Shown here one piece after another: positions 1 through 8,673 of a stretch of DNA of 64,000 bases. The translations under genes and the position numbers were made by a program. This DNA comes from Sporosarcina sp. ACRSM (GTDB lineage: Bacteria; Bacillota; Bacilli; Bacillales_A; Planococcaceae). Positions within the stretch are counted from its first letter, which is position 1. The number at the start of each line of letters is the position of its first letter. Below the pieces are notes generated by a model. The model was not told the DNA's origin, ran no database searches, and saw nothing but the letters and a program-made list of their open reading frames with translations. The stretch covers positions 62,001 through 126,000 of the forward strand of contig NZ_JAKRNU010000012.1 of the NCBI RefSeq assembly GCF_022346545.1, in the 5' to 3' direction.

Positions 1-132
1 CTTTCACCACCGGTGCCCTCTCTTTGCTAAACAGATTCACATACTCTTCCGATCAATGCATCATTATGCAGTTGACAACATTGTATCGAAAGTGCAGGTT
101 GCTCGTCAAGTCTAATACGAAAGGATGATGGA

Positions 133-324
133 ATGCGAAAAGGTTATAATCCTTACTTACTGCCACCTTGGCTTCGGAAAACACGATTTTATTGTAAAGG
201 GATTATCATCCCGATCTGCGTTTTTCAACTGATCCGGCTGTTGATCGTCCCGACGACCGGCGACTTTTTATTGCTCTGTCTGCTTTGCGGTTTAGCTTTC
301 TTGCTTTACAAAAACATCATTTGA
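133..324 (+). CDS. Small membrane protein of unknown function
   Basis: This 63-residue protein has a basic N-terminus (MRKGYNPYLLPPWLRK) followed by two hydrophobic stretches at about residues 22-38 and 43-60, so it is probably a small integral membrane protein. A purine-rich AAGGATGATGG sits just before the ATG and can act as ribosome binding site. The 3' end overlaps the convergent downstream gene by about 33 bases, which is unusual and slightly weakens the call. I do not recognise a family and give no function. The 132 bases before it contain no gene that I can see. Confidence 0.5.
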   Translation: MRKGYNPYLLPPWLRKTRFYCKGIIIPICVFQLIRLLIVPTTGDFLLLCLLCGLAFLLYKNII

Positions 325-1068
325 CCGGAATAAGGTCGTTGAAACGCCGTCTTCCAATCCCGCGATAAATGACAGTGCTTCATCTTCGTATTCAACATAC
401 GCACTGTCATTTATGGCGACCGCAGTAGCGGTGGCCGCGTTGTCTTCTTCCAACGCCACCTGCTCTTCCACTTCTTCTGCTTGGGCAGTCATCGTCGGTG
501 CTTCTGCTTCTACGGTCTGTTCCGCTTCTTCAACAATGGCGGCTGTTGGTGGTTCTTCCACCACTGCAGCGGTTGCGGATGGCTTTTCTCCAATGGCGAA
601 TGAAGAGGAGTCTACCACCGATGCAACAGCTGCGGGCGCTTCCGCTTTCGCAACAGACTCCACGTACGAGCACTCAACATCCCAAACGACGCTAAAGGAA
701 CCTTGTCCGTCCGATTCGTTCGTCGCAGATGTTGTCACCACTTGTATCGGATTTCCGGCTTCAGGTGGCAGATCGATATGAAGCGGTACAGCATATTCAA
801 AATACCCCCCATTTCCCTCCAATTCCACATCATCGATGAGAATTGCTGAATTCAGCGTCTCTTCCGCCCGCTCCCCTTCTCCAACGCTTTCTCCCTCTTC
901 AAAAAGGACATTGGCCGCAATATGATAAATACCTGTCAATCGAACGCCGTCTGCTGTACGCTCCTCGCTAAACATCGGGGTTACGCTGACCACTTCCGCG
1001 CCTGCCGGTATCCCGACATTCCCCGGAAAAATAAAATCTTCCTGCATTGTCCACTGTTTGATTTCCAT
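292..1068 (-). CDS. Hypothetical acidic protein, weakly SpoVID-like N-terminal domain
   Basis: The 258-residue product has a beta-rich N-terminal domain (about residues 1-135) followed by an Ala/Glu/Val-rich low-complexity tail (about 140-230). It has no signal peptide or membrane segment. The N-terminal pattern, with a hydrophobic LTGIYHIAANVLF segment and a later FEYAVPLHIDLP segment, reminds me of the N-terminal domain of spore morphogenetic proteins such as SpoVID; this is a weak resemblance and not an assignment. The strong ribosome binding site GGAGG lies just upstream of the ATG on the minus strand. Long open frames on the opposite strand are by-products of the GC-rich alanine/glutamate tail. 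Confidence 0.7.
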   Translation of the reverse strand: MEIKQWTMQEDFIFPGNVGIPAGAEVVSVTPMFSEERTADGVRLTGIYHIAANVLFEEGESVGEGERAEETLNSAILIDDVELEGNGGYFEYAVPLHIDLPPEAGNPIQVVTTSATNESDGQGSFSVVWDVECSYVESVAKAEAPAAVASVVDSSSFAIGEKPSATAAVVEEPPTAAIVEEAEQTVEAEAPTMTAQAEEVEEQVALEEDNAATATAVAINDSAYVEYEDEALSFIAGLEDGVSTTLFRSNDVFVKQES

Positions 1069-1176
1069 GGAACCCCTCCTCTATTCCTTCACAAACAATT
1101 GTATGCGCGGGCATTGGAGGTTAGAAGAATTTTTATGCTTGCTGGAAATTTGTTTTTGCACAACTTAGCAAAAAAA

Positions 1177-1221
1177 CACCGCGTCCTAAAACAATTCGAA
1201 ATTGCTTCAGAACCCGGTGCT
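1177..1221 (-). terminator. Rho-independent terminator, small palindromic repeat copy A
   Basis: A long imperfect hairpin with CACCG/CGGTG at its base ends in a run of seven T on the minus strand, 25 bases beyond the stop of the siderophore-binding protein gene. Its inner part (TTCTGAAGCAAT...ATTGTTTTAGGA) recurs in the terminator at 32491-32539 and, degenerated, near 35265. Confidence 0.8.
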
Positions 1222-1245
1222 TCATGTAAAGGATGAGACAAAGAT

Positions 1246-2235
1246 TCACTCGTTATTTTCTTGATGTCTGTCAATCAGCATATTGACGAATAAGTCAATT
1301 TGTCCATAAATGGCTAACGGGTCATACCGATAAAACGTATCAAAGTCATTGTAAAACACTTGATTGTTTTGCATCGCATCCAACCCTTGCCAAATAGACG
1401 AATCCTTTAAATTCTTTAATGCCTCCCCTTTTTTCTCAGGATCATAAGTTGTCAAAAACATATAATCCGCCGCATAGTCCGGCAATACTTCCATGGACAG
1501 CTGAAGGGTTTGTTCTTCGTTCTCATTTTTATGAGGCAGTTTTAATTCCAATGCATTGTAGAGCGCTTGTCCCCCGCGTCCTGCATTATCGCCGAAGATC
1601 CATAGCTCGCCTTTGTCGGTCAACTCATAAATGCCGAATGTTTCATCCGCATCGATGATATCCGCAAGCTTCTCTCTTCCTTCTTTCGCTTTCTGATCGA
1701 ATTTACGCATGAACGATTCCGCTTCCTCATGATTGCCAGTAATATCTCCGAATAGTGCAACCGTTTCTTGAATGCTCGTCGCGGTACCGTATGGAATGTG
1801 TAGCGTCGGCGCAATTTCTGAAAGTTGCTCGTAATTTTCATCATACATGACTACAATTAAATCCGGATCCAGCCCGAGTACTTTTTCAACATTGACAGGT
1901 TGACCGATCTCGACGGCATCTTTCAATAAATCCTTGATAAATGGATTATCAAATGCTGTTGGCTCAACTCCTACGACATTCGCACCCACAGACAGCAACT
2001 CGCCACCGTAGAAATCAGTGACTATCCGCAGCGGCTTTTCTGGAATCTCAACTGGCCCCTTGACTGTCTCGAACGTCCGGGTGGCATCGCTTTGGTGCAC
2101 TGTTTCCGACTCTTCAGCACCCTTCTCCGTATCTACAGAGGAAGCATTTTCCGGCGTTTTGCTACAAGCTAGCAAAACAAAAACGAGGCTGAACAGCATT
2201 GCGGTCATCATTATGTATCTATGTTTCCTCATCAT
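1246..2235 (-). CDS. Iron-siderophore ABC transporter substrate-binding lipoprotein
   Basis: The 329-residue protein begins with a signal peptide and a lipobox (LLAC, about residues 21-24), followed by a short Ser/Glu linker and a periplasmic-binding-protein type III fold of the FepB/FhuD/YfmC class. Typical elements are the early DFYGGELLSVGANVVGVEP strand-turn, DLIVV and the C-terminal RYDPLAIYGQIDLF helix. It should bind a ferric siderophore at the outer face of the membrane and deliver it to an ABC permease. No permease or ATPase gene adjoins it, so its partners must be elsewhere. A Fur box lies 28 bases upstream of the start, and a terminator follows, so it is a single-gene, iron-repressed transcription unit. 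Confidence 0.92.
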   Translation of the reverse strand: MMRKHRYIMMTAMLFSLVFVLLACSKTPENASSVDTEKGAEESETVHQSDATRTFETVKGPVEIPEKPLRIVTDFYGGELLSVGANVVGVEPTAFDNPFIKDLLKDAVEIGQPVNVEKVLGLDPDLIVVMYDENYEQLSEIAPTLHIPYGTATSIQETVALFGDITGNHEEAESFMRKFDQKAKEGREKLADIIDADETFGIYELTDKGELWIFGDNAGRGGQALYNALELKLPHKNENEEQTLQLSMEVLPDYAADYMFLTTYDPEKKGEALKNLKDSSIWQGLDAMQNNQVFYNDFDTFYRYDPLAIYGQIDLFVNMLIDRHQENNE

Positions 2236-2262
2236 CTCTCAACTCCATGCATTCATTTTTAT

Positions 2263-2277
2263 TGATAACGATTATCA
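2263..2277. promoter_or_regulatory. Fur box
   Basis: TGATAACGATTATCA fits the Bacillus Fur 7-1-7 consensus (TGATAATNATTATCA) with one mismatch. It is centred about 35 bases upstream of the siderophore-binding protein start, where a bound Fur dimer would block transcription in iron-replete cells. Confidence 0.85.
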
Positions 2278-2350
2278 CTATCAATCAATTATGTTAGAGA
2301 ATCCACAAAGAGATGTCAATAGAAATAGAAAAAACCTCTGAACTGATCAA

Positions 2351-2609
2351 TCACGCCTCGGCGTGATTGCGTCCAGATTTTGAATTGCGAATCGAACAGC
2401 GTAGGGTTCGATTTGCCTTAATTTCTGCATTTTCTGCAGAAATTAAGGCACTTAGATAAGCGCAATTAACTCCCTTCAAAATCTGTGACATCCGCCGGAG
2501 GCTTAACTTGAGTCAGCAGGGGTTTGAAACTCCACTTGATTGAAATACATTCTGGTAGTCATTCTGCCACTTATAGATGAAGCGAGGAACTTCTGCTGAA
2601 TCAAGTTAT
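2351..2609 (+). mobile_element. Structured repeat element, copy 1 (intermediate form)
   Basis: The element follows a flanking ATCAA and opens with a ten-base-pair hairpin (arms 2348-2357 and 2360-2369). A long stem follows (CAGATTTTGAA with TTCAAAATCTG), then the invariant block GTGACATCCGCCGGAGGC at 2486-2503. The right domain is closed by AACTTGA...TCAAGTT. In this copy a 64-base module (2390-2453), itself two hairpins, is carried inside the loop of the left stem; copies 2 and 3 carry the same module after the GGAGGC block. No protein is encoded. It lies between the ABC-F gene and the siderophore gene, both on the minus strand. Confidence 0.85.
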
Positions 2610-2634
2610 ACTATTCAGAGGCTGTTGCTATGCA

Positions 2635-4191
2635 TCAAAACATTTTAGTCGTCCACTGTTCACCATTCCATACGTCTGTTACAAGCCCTTCATAAAAATC
2701 AGGTTCGTGTGAAATTAATAAAACACTGCCTTTATATTCTTTCAAGGCGCGTTTCAATTCCTCTTTTGCATCATAGTCCAGGTGATTGGTCGGTTCGTCA
2801 AGGACGAGCAAATTCGTTTCGCGATTGATTAATTTACATAAACGCACTTTTGCCCGTTCTCCGCCACTTAACACCTTCACTTTACTTTCGATATGTTTTG
2901 TCGTCAATCCGCATCGGGCTAACGCTGCACGTACTTCGTATTGTGTGAAATGTGGAAAGGCTTCCCAAATTTCTTCAAGACAAGTACGGTTATTGTCCGA
3001 ATTCGATTCCTGTTCGAAATACCCGACTTCCAAATGATCACCGAGCTCAACAGAACCTGCGAGTGCCGGGATTTCGCCAAGAATGCTTTTCAACAGTGTC
3101 GTTTTCCCAATGCCGTTCGCACCCGACAAAGCGATTTTTTGACCGCGTTCCATCGTCAGATTAAGCTCCTTCGACAACGGTTCATCGTACCCGATGACGA
3201 GCCCTTTTGTTTCAAACAAATATCTTCCCGGTGTTCGCGCTTGTTTGAAGGTGAATTGCGGCTTCGGTTTTTCCGCATCCAATTCAATGACATCCATCTT
3301 ATCCAACTTCTTCTGGCGGGACATGGCCATCCGGCTCGTTGCGGCATTCGCTTTGTTCCGTGCCACGAAGTCCTTCAAATGGGCAATTTCCTTCTGTTGC
3401 TTCTTGAAGGCGGCTTCCACCTGCTGTTTCTTCATCTCATGTACGCGTAAAAACTCATCATAATCCCCTGCATAGCGGGTAATCTGCTGGTTCTCCATAT
3501 GGTAGATGAGCCCAATCACACTATTTAAGAATGGAATATCGTGGGAGATCAGAATGAACGCATTTGGATAGTTCTGCAAATAATTACGCAGCCATTCGAT
3601 ATGCTCAACGTCCAAATAGTTCGTCGGCTCATCAAGGAGAAGAATATCAGGTTTCTCAAGCAACAGCTTCCCAAGCAGTACTTTTGTCCGCTGCCCTCCA
3701 CTTAAATCATGCACGTCCCGGTCCAGACCGAACTCATTCAACCCGAGTCCGTTCGCCACTTCTTCCACTTTGGAATCAATGATGTAGAAATCATTGTTTG
3801 TCAGCTCTTCTTGTATTTCACCTGTCTCTTCAAGCAGCACTTCCAATTCATCCGCATCCACTTCGCCCATCTTGGCAAAAAGTGCGTTCAGTTCGGCTTC
3901 CCGATCATACAAATACTGAAATGCCGTCCGTAGCACATCACGGATGCTCATCCCCTGCTTCAACACAACATGCTGATCCAAATAGCCGATCCGCACCCGC
4001 TTCGCCCAACTCACCGTTCCCGCATCAGGCTCCAGCTTGCGCGTAATAATATTCATGAACGTGGATTTCCCTTCACCATTCGCTCCGATTAGCCCGATAT
4101 GCTCCCCTTGCAATAAACGGAAAGAGACGTCATCGAAAATCGCACGATCCCCGAATCCGTGGCTTAAATTTGTTACCGTCAATAAACTCAT
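2635..4191 (-). CDS. yfmM: ABC-F family ATPase, YfmM-like
   Basis: This 518-residue cytoplasmic protein has two ABC ATPase domains and no membrane segment, the hallmark of the ABC-F class that works on ribosomes. The first domain shows Walker A GANGEGKS (about residue 36), signature LSGGQ and Walker B ILLLDEPTN; the second shows GANGIGKT, LSGGE and LLVLDEPTN. A charged linker rich in KKQQ sits between them at about 240-300. The sequence is close to B. subtilis YfmM over its whole length, including the end WTTKMF. The precise role (translation-factor-like rescue or antibiotic protection) cannot be told from sequence. An AAGGTG ribosome binding site precedes the ATG. Confidence 0.93.
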   Translation of the reverse strand: MSLLTVTNLSHGFGDRAIFDDVSFRLLQGEHIGLIGANGEGKSTFMNIITRKLEPDAGTVSWAKRVRIGYLDQHVVLKQGMSIRDVLRTAFQYLYDREAELNALFAKMGEVDADELEVLLEETGEIQEELTNNDFYIIDSKVEEVANGLGLNEFGLDRDVHDLSGGQRTKVLLGKLLLEKPDILLLDEPTNYLDVEHIEWLRNYLQNYPNAFILISHDIPFLNSVIGLIYHMENQQITRYAGDYDEFLRVHEMKKQQVEAAFKKQQKEIAHLKDFVARNKANAATSRMAMSRQKKLDKMDVIELDAEKPKPQFTFKQARTPGRYLFETKGLVIGYDEPLSKELNLTMERGQKIALSGANGIGKTTLLKSILGEIPALAGSVELGDHLEVGYFEQESNSDNNRTCLEEIWEAFPHFTQYEVRAALARCGLTTKHIESKVKVLSGGERAKVRLCKLINRETNLLVLDEPTNHLDYDAKEELKRALKEYKGSVLLISHEPDFYEGLVTDVWNGEQWTTKMF

Positions 4192-4315
4192 CTATTTTAC
4201 ACCTTTTCCTTCATTCAGAATGATTCTACTTGTCTGGCACTGCCTACAACCATGAAAAGTCGAATCTTATTCATTATATAAGGATTTCGTTGAGGAGGAT
4301 AGAGTAAACAATTGA

Positions 4316-5755
4316 TTACTTATTTTTCACTTTCGCAAATGCTTCCAATGCACGGCTTCTGGCTAATGAGTGATCGACGATTGGACGCGGATAAGTCTTT
4401 CCAAGGTCGATGCCGGCTGCAAGTAATTCTTCTTCCCGCGCTTTCCACGGTTCATGGATATACTTCGTCGGCAGTTTGGAAAGTTCGGGAAGCCATTTAC
4501 GAATATACTCGCCCTCCGCGTCAAACTTCCGGCTTTGGATAATTGGATTGAATATGCGGAAGTAAGGGGCTGCATCGATTCCCGAACCCGCTACCCATTG
4601 CCAGCCCAATGCATTATTTGCAACATCGAAGTCAACAAGTGTTTCTTGGAACCATCGGGAACCTTCAACCCAGGAAATGAGTAGATGTTTAATTAGAAAG
4701 GAAGCAACAACCATGCGAATCCGATTAGGCAGCGAACCTGTCTCCCATAGTTCCCTCATGCCGGCATCCACCAACGGGTAGCCTGTCAGCCCTTTTTGCC
4801 ATCTTATAAACTCTTCATCAGTTCCTTGCCACGGAAAAACGTTGAACTGTTCACGGAGAGGGGTATAAGGCATCTTCGGGAAATGTATGAGCTGATGATA
4901 AGCAAATTCACGCCATATTAATTGCCTTAAAAAAGCATCGATGGAGCTGTTCATATATGCTGCCGTTTCCGTATCATTCAGTCCCTTAGCGGAATGCCAA
5001 ATTGCTCGGACACTGATATCTCCCCAGGCCAAATGAGGCGATAGCAATGAAACTGCGTCTGCTGAAGGGATATCGCGCCCTGTTACATAGCGGCTAAGTC
5101 CATCCTCCATAAACTCTTCCCATCTGGCAATAGCTCCCTTTTCTCCGGGTACCCAATAGACATGAAACTTATCAGCCCAATGGTTTGTAGATAGCAAACC
5201 CATTTCATCGATACGTAGCGAAGGAATGTGCTGGTCATATCCGATCATATCCTCAGGGACCCGCAATGGACGCAACACCGTTTCCTGCATCGTTCTTTTC
5301 CAAAATGATGTAAAAACTTTGTAAGGCTCATTCTTTTTATTCAATAAATCACGAGGAGAAAACAACAGATTCGATTGAAAAGATCGCACCTCTATCCCGT
5401 TTGAAATAAGACTTGTCCGAATCACATCATCCCGCATTACACAAGAGGGTTCATATCTTTCACTAAAATAAACAGCCTCTGCATGGGTCTGTTCAATAAT
5501 AGTGAGTAACTCTTCCAAACTGTTCCCGCGCCTGTATATAAGTGATAAATCCTTTGTTTCAAGATTTTGCTGTAATGCAAGCAATGAATGAAGGAGCCAC
5601 CATTTAGATGCTTCGCTCGTTTGATATTCCTTTTCTTCCTCTTCCGACCAGATAAAAACAGGAATAACAACCCCTTGCTGAGAAGCTTCCCATAATGCGG
5701 GATTGTCATGTATACGTAGATCTTTCCTGAACCATACAATTATTTTTCTCACCAA
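4316..5755 (-). CDS. phr: Deoxyribodipyrimidine photolyase (CPD class I type)
   Basis: The 479-residue protein has the N-terminal antenna-binding Rossmann domain starting with IIVWFRKDLRIHDNPAL and the C-terminal FAD-binding helical domain with WREFAYHQL, GYPLVDAGMREL, NRIRM and GWQWVAGSGIDAAPYFRIFNP. These are the classic photolyase signatures. It repairs UV-induced cyclobutane dimers using blue light. The start is uncertain: TTG at 5755 or the next codon GTG, and no clear ribosome binding site is visible. With the spore photoproduct lyase near 31 kb, the window holds two light- and spore-related DNA repair enzymes. Confidence 0.95.
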   Translation of the reverse strand: MVRKIIVWFRKDLRIHDNPALWEASQQGVVIPVFIWSEEEEKEYQTSEASKWWLLHSLLALQQNLETKDLSLIYRRGNSLEELLTIIEQTHAEAVYFSERYEPSCVMRDDVIRTSLISNGIEVRSFQSNLLFSPRDLLNKKNEPYKVFTSFWKRTMQETVLRPLRVPEDMIGYDQHIPSLRIDEMGLLSTNHWADKFHVYWVPGEKGAIARWEEFMEDGLSRYVTGRDIPSADAVSLLSPHLAWGDISVRAIWHSAKGLNDTETAAYMNSSIDAFLRQLIWREFAYHQLIHFPKMPYTPLREQFNVFPWQGTDEEFIRWQKGLTGYPLVDAGMRELWETGSLPNRIRMVVASFLIKHLLISWVEGSRWFQETLVDFDVANNALGWQWVAGSGIDAAPYFRIFNPIIQSRKFDAEGEYIRKWLPELSKLPTKYIHEPWKAREEELLAAGIDLGKTYPRPIVDHSLARSRALEAFAKVKNK

Positions 5756-5960
5756 TTTAATGTATACAGTACTTCTGGTAGATTATAGGAGATGACAAAT
5801 ATCTTATTAACTTGTATTGATTTTGAAGCTTCCATATTTCCCTCCGATGATATGACTTTCTAAGTATAGTTCACGAGTTGGATTTTAATATAAATAGTAA
5901 CTTCCCCTCCCAAAGGAAAGAGAAGTTCGATGGAGACCAATTTTGAACAAAGCGTACCCG

Positions 5961-6395
5961 TCAACTAGATTTCAAGAGCTGCTGCGCATGCATACAATCC
6001 ACTAAATTTTCCACGGCGACTTCGCCTGCATGGATCCATCTGTTTTTATCGATGATTGTCCCGTCGGTATCAATCGGTTGCTGGAATTGGCTAAAACCAG
6101 TTGCGTCCAGCAAAGAACTTTCGTCACGATCTAGGCCGACATGCACAACATGCTTGATAATATAAGGCGTACCAAATTTAATGGAAGCATCATGATCATC
6201 CAACTCCCCTTCCGTGACGATAAAAGGGATTCGGATATAAATGGTCTCCCCCTCTTCCCGGCATAACATATGATCAAAACAGCCTTTATGATAATCCCAG
6301 TTTCCGCCCAAGTGATAACCGAGCTCCCGAATACAATTGCTGACAACTCCGAAAGAGGCAATTTGCCCTTCAAGCTCTGTTTGTAATGTCAACAT
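5961..6395 (-). CDS. YugN-like family protein
   Basis: The 144-residue soluble protein matches the YugN-like family. Features are an LGGNWDYHKGCFDHML block near residue 29, an IYIRIPFIVTEGELDDHDA block near 52 and the region GTPYIIKHVVHVGLD. Family members are found across Bacillales and their function is unknown. A strong GGAGGAGG ribosome binding site precedes the ATG. The gene stands alone, with divergent transcription from the DUF2243 gene on the other strand. Confidence 0.8.
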   Translation of the reverse strand: MLTLQTELEGQIASFGVVSNCIRELGYHLGGNWDYHKGCFDHMLCREEGETIYIRIPFIVTEGELDDHDASIKFGTPYIIKHVVHVGLDRDESSLLDATGFSQFQQPIDTDGTIIDKNRWIHAGEVAVENLVDCMHAQQLLKSS

Positions 6396-6572
6396 GATTA
6401 TTCCTCCTCCTAACTTGATTGCTTATACAGCATTCACAAAAGAGGGAGGAGAAATACCAAATAAGTTGAGCTTACGACATTCTACATTCCGTCTCTCTCC
6501 GCGTTTACCAATATCCACTCACGGCTATACTTGGGGTAAGCATTGGATTTTAAATAGGATGGAGGTAAAAAG

Positions 6573-7061
6573 ATGAAGTCCGCACAAAACAAAGCAACGT
6601 TTGCACGCCGAAATCTTTGGTCCGGCATCCTGTTCGGTTTAGGTTTTGTCGCTTTTCTTGACGAAACGCTATTCCACCAACTGCTCCATTGGCATAAATT
6701 TTACGACAAATCGACGGTTGCGGTCGGTCTTGTTTCGGATGGACTGTTTCACGCATTCAGCTGGTTTGCGACCGTCGGAGGGTTATTCCTAGTCGCTGAT
6801 CTACGCCGGCGTGATGCATTGTGGCATAAGATGTGGTGGGGAGGAAAATTGCTGGGTGCCGGAGCTTTCCAACTATATGACGGAACAATTCAGCATAAGC
6901 TCATGCGTATCCACCAAATCCGTTACAATGTGAATATTTTACCGTATGACCTAGTGTGGAATATTTCCGCAGCAATCATGATCATTATCGGCATTGCGCT
7001 TATCATCCAAGCGAAACGCGATCACCTTCAAGGGAGAGGGGCTTTTTCCCGTGCAGCATGA
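6573..7061 (+). CDS. DUF2243 domain membrane protein
   Basis: This 162-residue protein has four predicted membrane helices (about residues 14-32, 58-78, 88-104 and 125-148) and the DUF2243 pattern: FLDETLFHQLLHWHKFYD, SDGLFHAFSW and GAFQLYDGTIQHKL. Several histidines lie at the membrane face, which suggests metal or haem handling, but no function is established. The ribosome binding site GGAGG precedes the ATG. Its end overlaps the start of the ctaG-like gene by 11 bases, so the two are translationally coupled and probably work together in respiratory copper or oxidase assembly. Confidence 0.88.
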   Translation: MKSAQNKATFARRNLWSGILFGLGFVAFLDETLFHQLLHWHKFYDKSTVAVGLVSDGLFHAFSWFATVGGLFLVADLRRRDALWHKMWWGGKLLGAGAFQLYDGTIQHKLMRIHQIRYNVNILPYDLVWNISAAIMIIIGIALIIQAKRDHLQGRGAFSRAA

Positions 7062-7872
7062 GCCAGACAACCATACGTCCTTCCTCTTTACCGATCTGCT
7101 TTTTGGAATTCCCGCACTGTTGGCAATCGCTCTTTACATCGGGGCTGTTATGACAACCAATCAGCGGAATCACCTCCGGAAATGGCCCGGTATGCGTACG
7201 ATTTCCTTTGTCGCGGGTGTGCTTTTGGCTGCCACCGCATTAATTGGCCCACTTGCCCGTCAGTCCCACTCGGAATTCACGGCACATATGATGGGGCATC
7301 TACTACTTGGTATGCTCGCTCCATTGCTCGTTGCACTCTCTGCTCCTGTGACATTGTTGCTGCGCACACTCCATGTCCGTACAGCAAGAAAACTGAGCCG
7401 ACTGTTACAACGTCGACCCATCCGATTCTTTACACATCCGATCGTCGCGTCTTTCTTGAACATTGGCGGGTTATGGCTTCTCTATACAACTAGTCTATAT
7501 ACAGCAATGCATACAAACCTTCTCCTTCATATTTTCGTGCATATTCATGTTTTCATAGCCGGATATTTATTCACCATTTCCTTGCTCTATATAGATCCCG
7601 TCTCCCACCGTTTCAGTTTCCAGTACAGGACCATCGTCTTTATCTTTGCACTGGCCGGTCATGGGATCCTATCCAAATTCATCTACGCGTATCCGCCGGA
7701 AGGTGTTGCGGTAGATCAAGCAAGAAGCGGTGCCCTGCTGATGTATTATGGCGGAGATGCGGTCGACCTGCTGCTGATTTTTATCCTATTCAGGCACTGG
7801 TACAAATCAACCCGTCCACGTACTCGCGCTACTATTGACCGTGAATACCGTAAAGCCGATCATGCAATATAA
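7051..7872 (+). CDS. ctaG: Cytochrome c oxidase assembly protein, CtaG (caa3) family
   Basis: The protein has seven predicted membrane helices and the CtaG_Cox11-type motifs AHMMGHLLLGMLAPLLVAL, FVHIHVFIAGYLFTISL and AGHGILSK. These His residues in the membrane are typical of the caa3-type CtaG family, which helps build the copper centre of the terminal oxidase. I chose the GTG at 7051 because it follows a strong AGGGAGAGGGG ribosome binding site; an in-frame ATG at 6994 lies deep inside the upstream gene. The product is 273 residues. An inverted repeat that may end transcription follows directly. Confidence 0.88.
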   Translation: MQHEPDNHTSFLFTDLLFGIPALLAIALYIGAVMTTNQRNHLRKWPGMRTISFVAGVLLAATALIGPLARQSHSEFTAHMMGHLLLGMLAPLLVALSAPVTLLLRTLHVRTARKLSRLLQRRPIRFFTHPIVASFLNIGGLWLLYTTSLYTAMHTNLLLHIFVHIHVFIAGYLFTISLLYIDPVSHRFSFQYRTIVFIFALAGHGILSKFIYAYPPEGVAVDQARSGALLMYYGGDAVDLLLIFILFRHWYKSTRPRTRATIDREYRKADHAI

Positions 7873-7877
7873 AGAAA

Positions 7878-7921
7878 GGGACAACTTTGTCATATTGTGC
7901 ATGATATGACAAAGCTGTCCC
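7878..7921. terminator. Inverted repeat, possible bidirectional terminator
   Basis: Arms GGGACAACTTTGTCATAT and ATATGACAAAGCTGTCCC pair over 18 positions with one G-T wobble and an 8-base loop. It lies between convergent genes. There is no long T run, so termination is likely but not certain. Confidence 0.65.
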
Positions 7922-7968
7922 GGTTTCCAAGTTCTCTCCTGCTTCAATGGAGTTCGATAACGAAATGA

Positions 7969-8484
7969 TTAGATTTGATCCAACACTTCCACTGTTTTCA
8001 ATACATGATAAAGAAAATCTGGAATGTCCTCCATATGCTCCTCATTAATTTTCTCCTTGAATTTCAGTTCAATGTTATTCAAGTAATTTGACGAATCTTG
8101 CCCGTATTCAAAGCTCAGTGTTTGTGTGAGTTCGATATCATCTTCCCAAATCGTGTTTAGGGCTTGTTCGATCTGATTGCACTGAGTTTTTACATGTTGA
8201 ACACGCTTCATAAATCGAAGGCATAAAGCACAACCTAGGTTTTCTCCCGGCATTTCTAATAGCTCGCCTGCTAACTCTCTCAGCGAAGCCGTTAAACTAA
8301 TTTCTGCCGTCATGTTATTTAGACCAACTACCTTAAATTGAATGGCAAAATCCCTTGCAAGAACAGCCAAATCCATTCGATCCATCCGATTCGTAATCGT
8401 GATTTTCTGGTCTAAATTATCTAAATCATAGACGTGATTTTCAAAAGCCACCTTCAAGTTCTCAAAAACTGTTGGATCATACAT
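7969..8484 (-). CDS. Hypothetical protein
   Basis: This 171-residue soluble protein begins MYDPTVFENLKVAFENHVYD and is mostly alpha/beta with a CALCLRFMKRVQ segment near residue 95. I do not recognise a family. The start was set at 8484 because GGGAGGAATCCTT precedes that ATG with good spacing; an in-frame ATG at 8499 lies upstream of the ribosome binding site. It stands alone between convergent and divergent neighbours, so context does not suggest a role. Confidence 0.75.
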   Translation of the reverse strand: MYDPTVFENLKVAFENHVYDLDNLDQKITITNRMDRMDLAVLARDFAIQFKVVGLNNMTAEISLTASLRELAGELLEMPGENLGCALCLRFMKRVQHVKTQCNQIEQALNTIWEDDIELTQTLSFEYGQDSSNYLNNIELKFKEKINEEHMEDIPDFLYHVLKTVEVLDQI

Positions 8485-8673
8485 AAGGATTCCTCCCATT
8501 GCAATTTCATTTCAGGTGAATTCCCTGACTACCTTCTATATGTTTTTATTTCTCCGATCTTTTGAATGATTTTACCATTGACATCGACTGAGACCGGGAA
8601 CCACTTTAATCATAAACTTGATATAGTTGGCAATACAATAGGTTTAATGTAAATGATTCAAGGGAGGGGTTTC

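Noticed and set aside
413-781. Long plus-strand open frame opposite the acidic protein gene
   Set aside because: It is the antisense of an Ala/Glu/Val-rich coding region with strong ribosome binding site on the other strand; the frame has no site of its own and an Ala/Ser/Thr composition typical of shadows.
3156-3347. Frames antisense or out of frame within the ABC-F gene
   Set aside because: They overlap a highly conserved two-domain ATPase and have no translation signals.
7878-7921. Insertion-sequence end (GGGACA...TGTCCC)
   Set aside because: It is a compact hairpin between convergent genes, better explained as a terminator.
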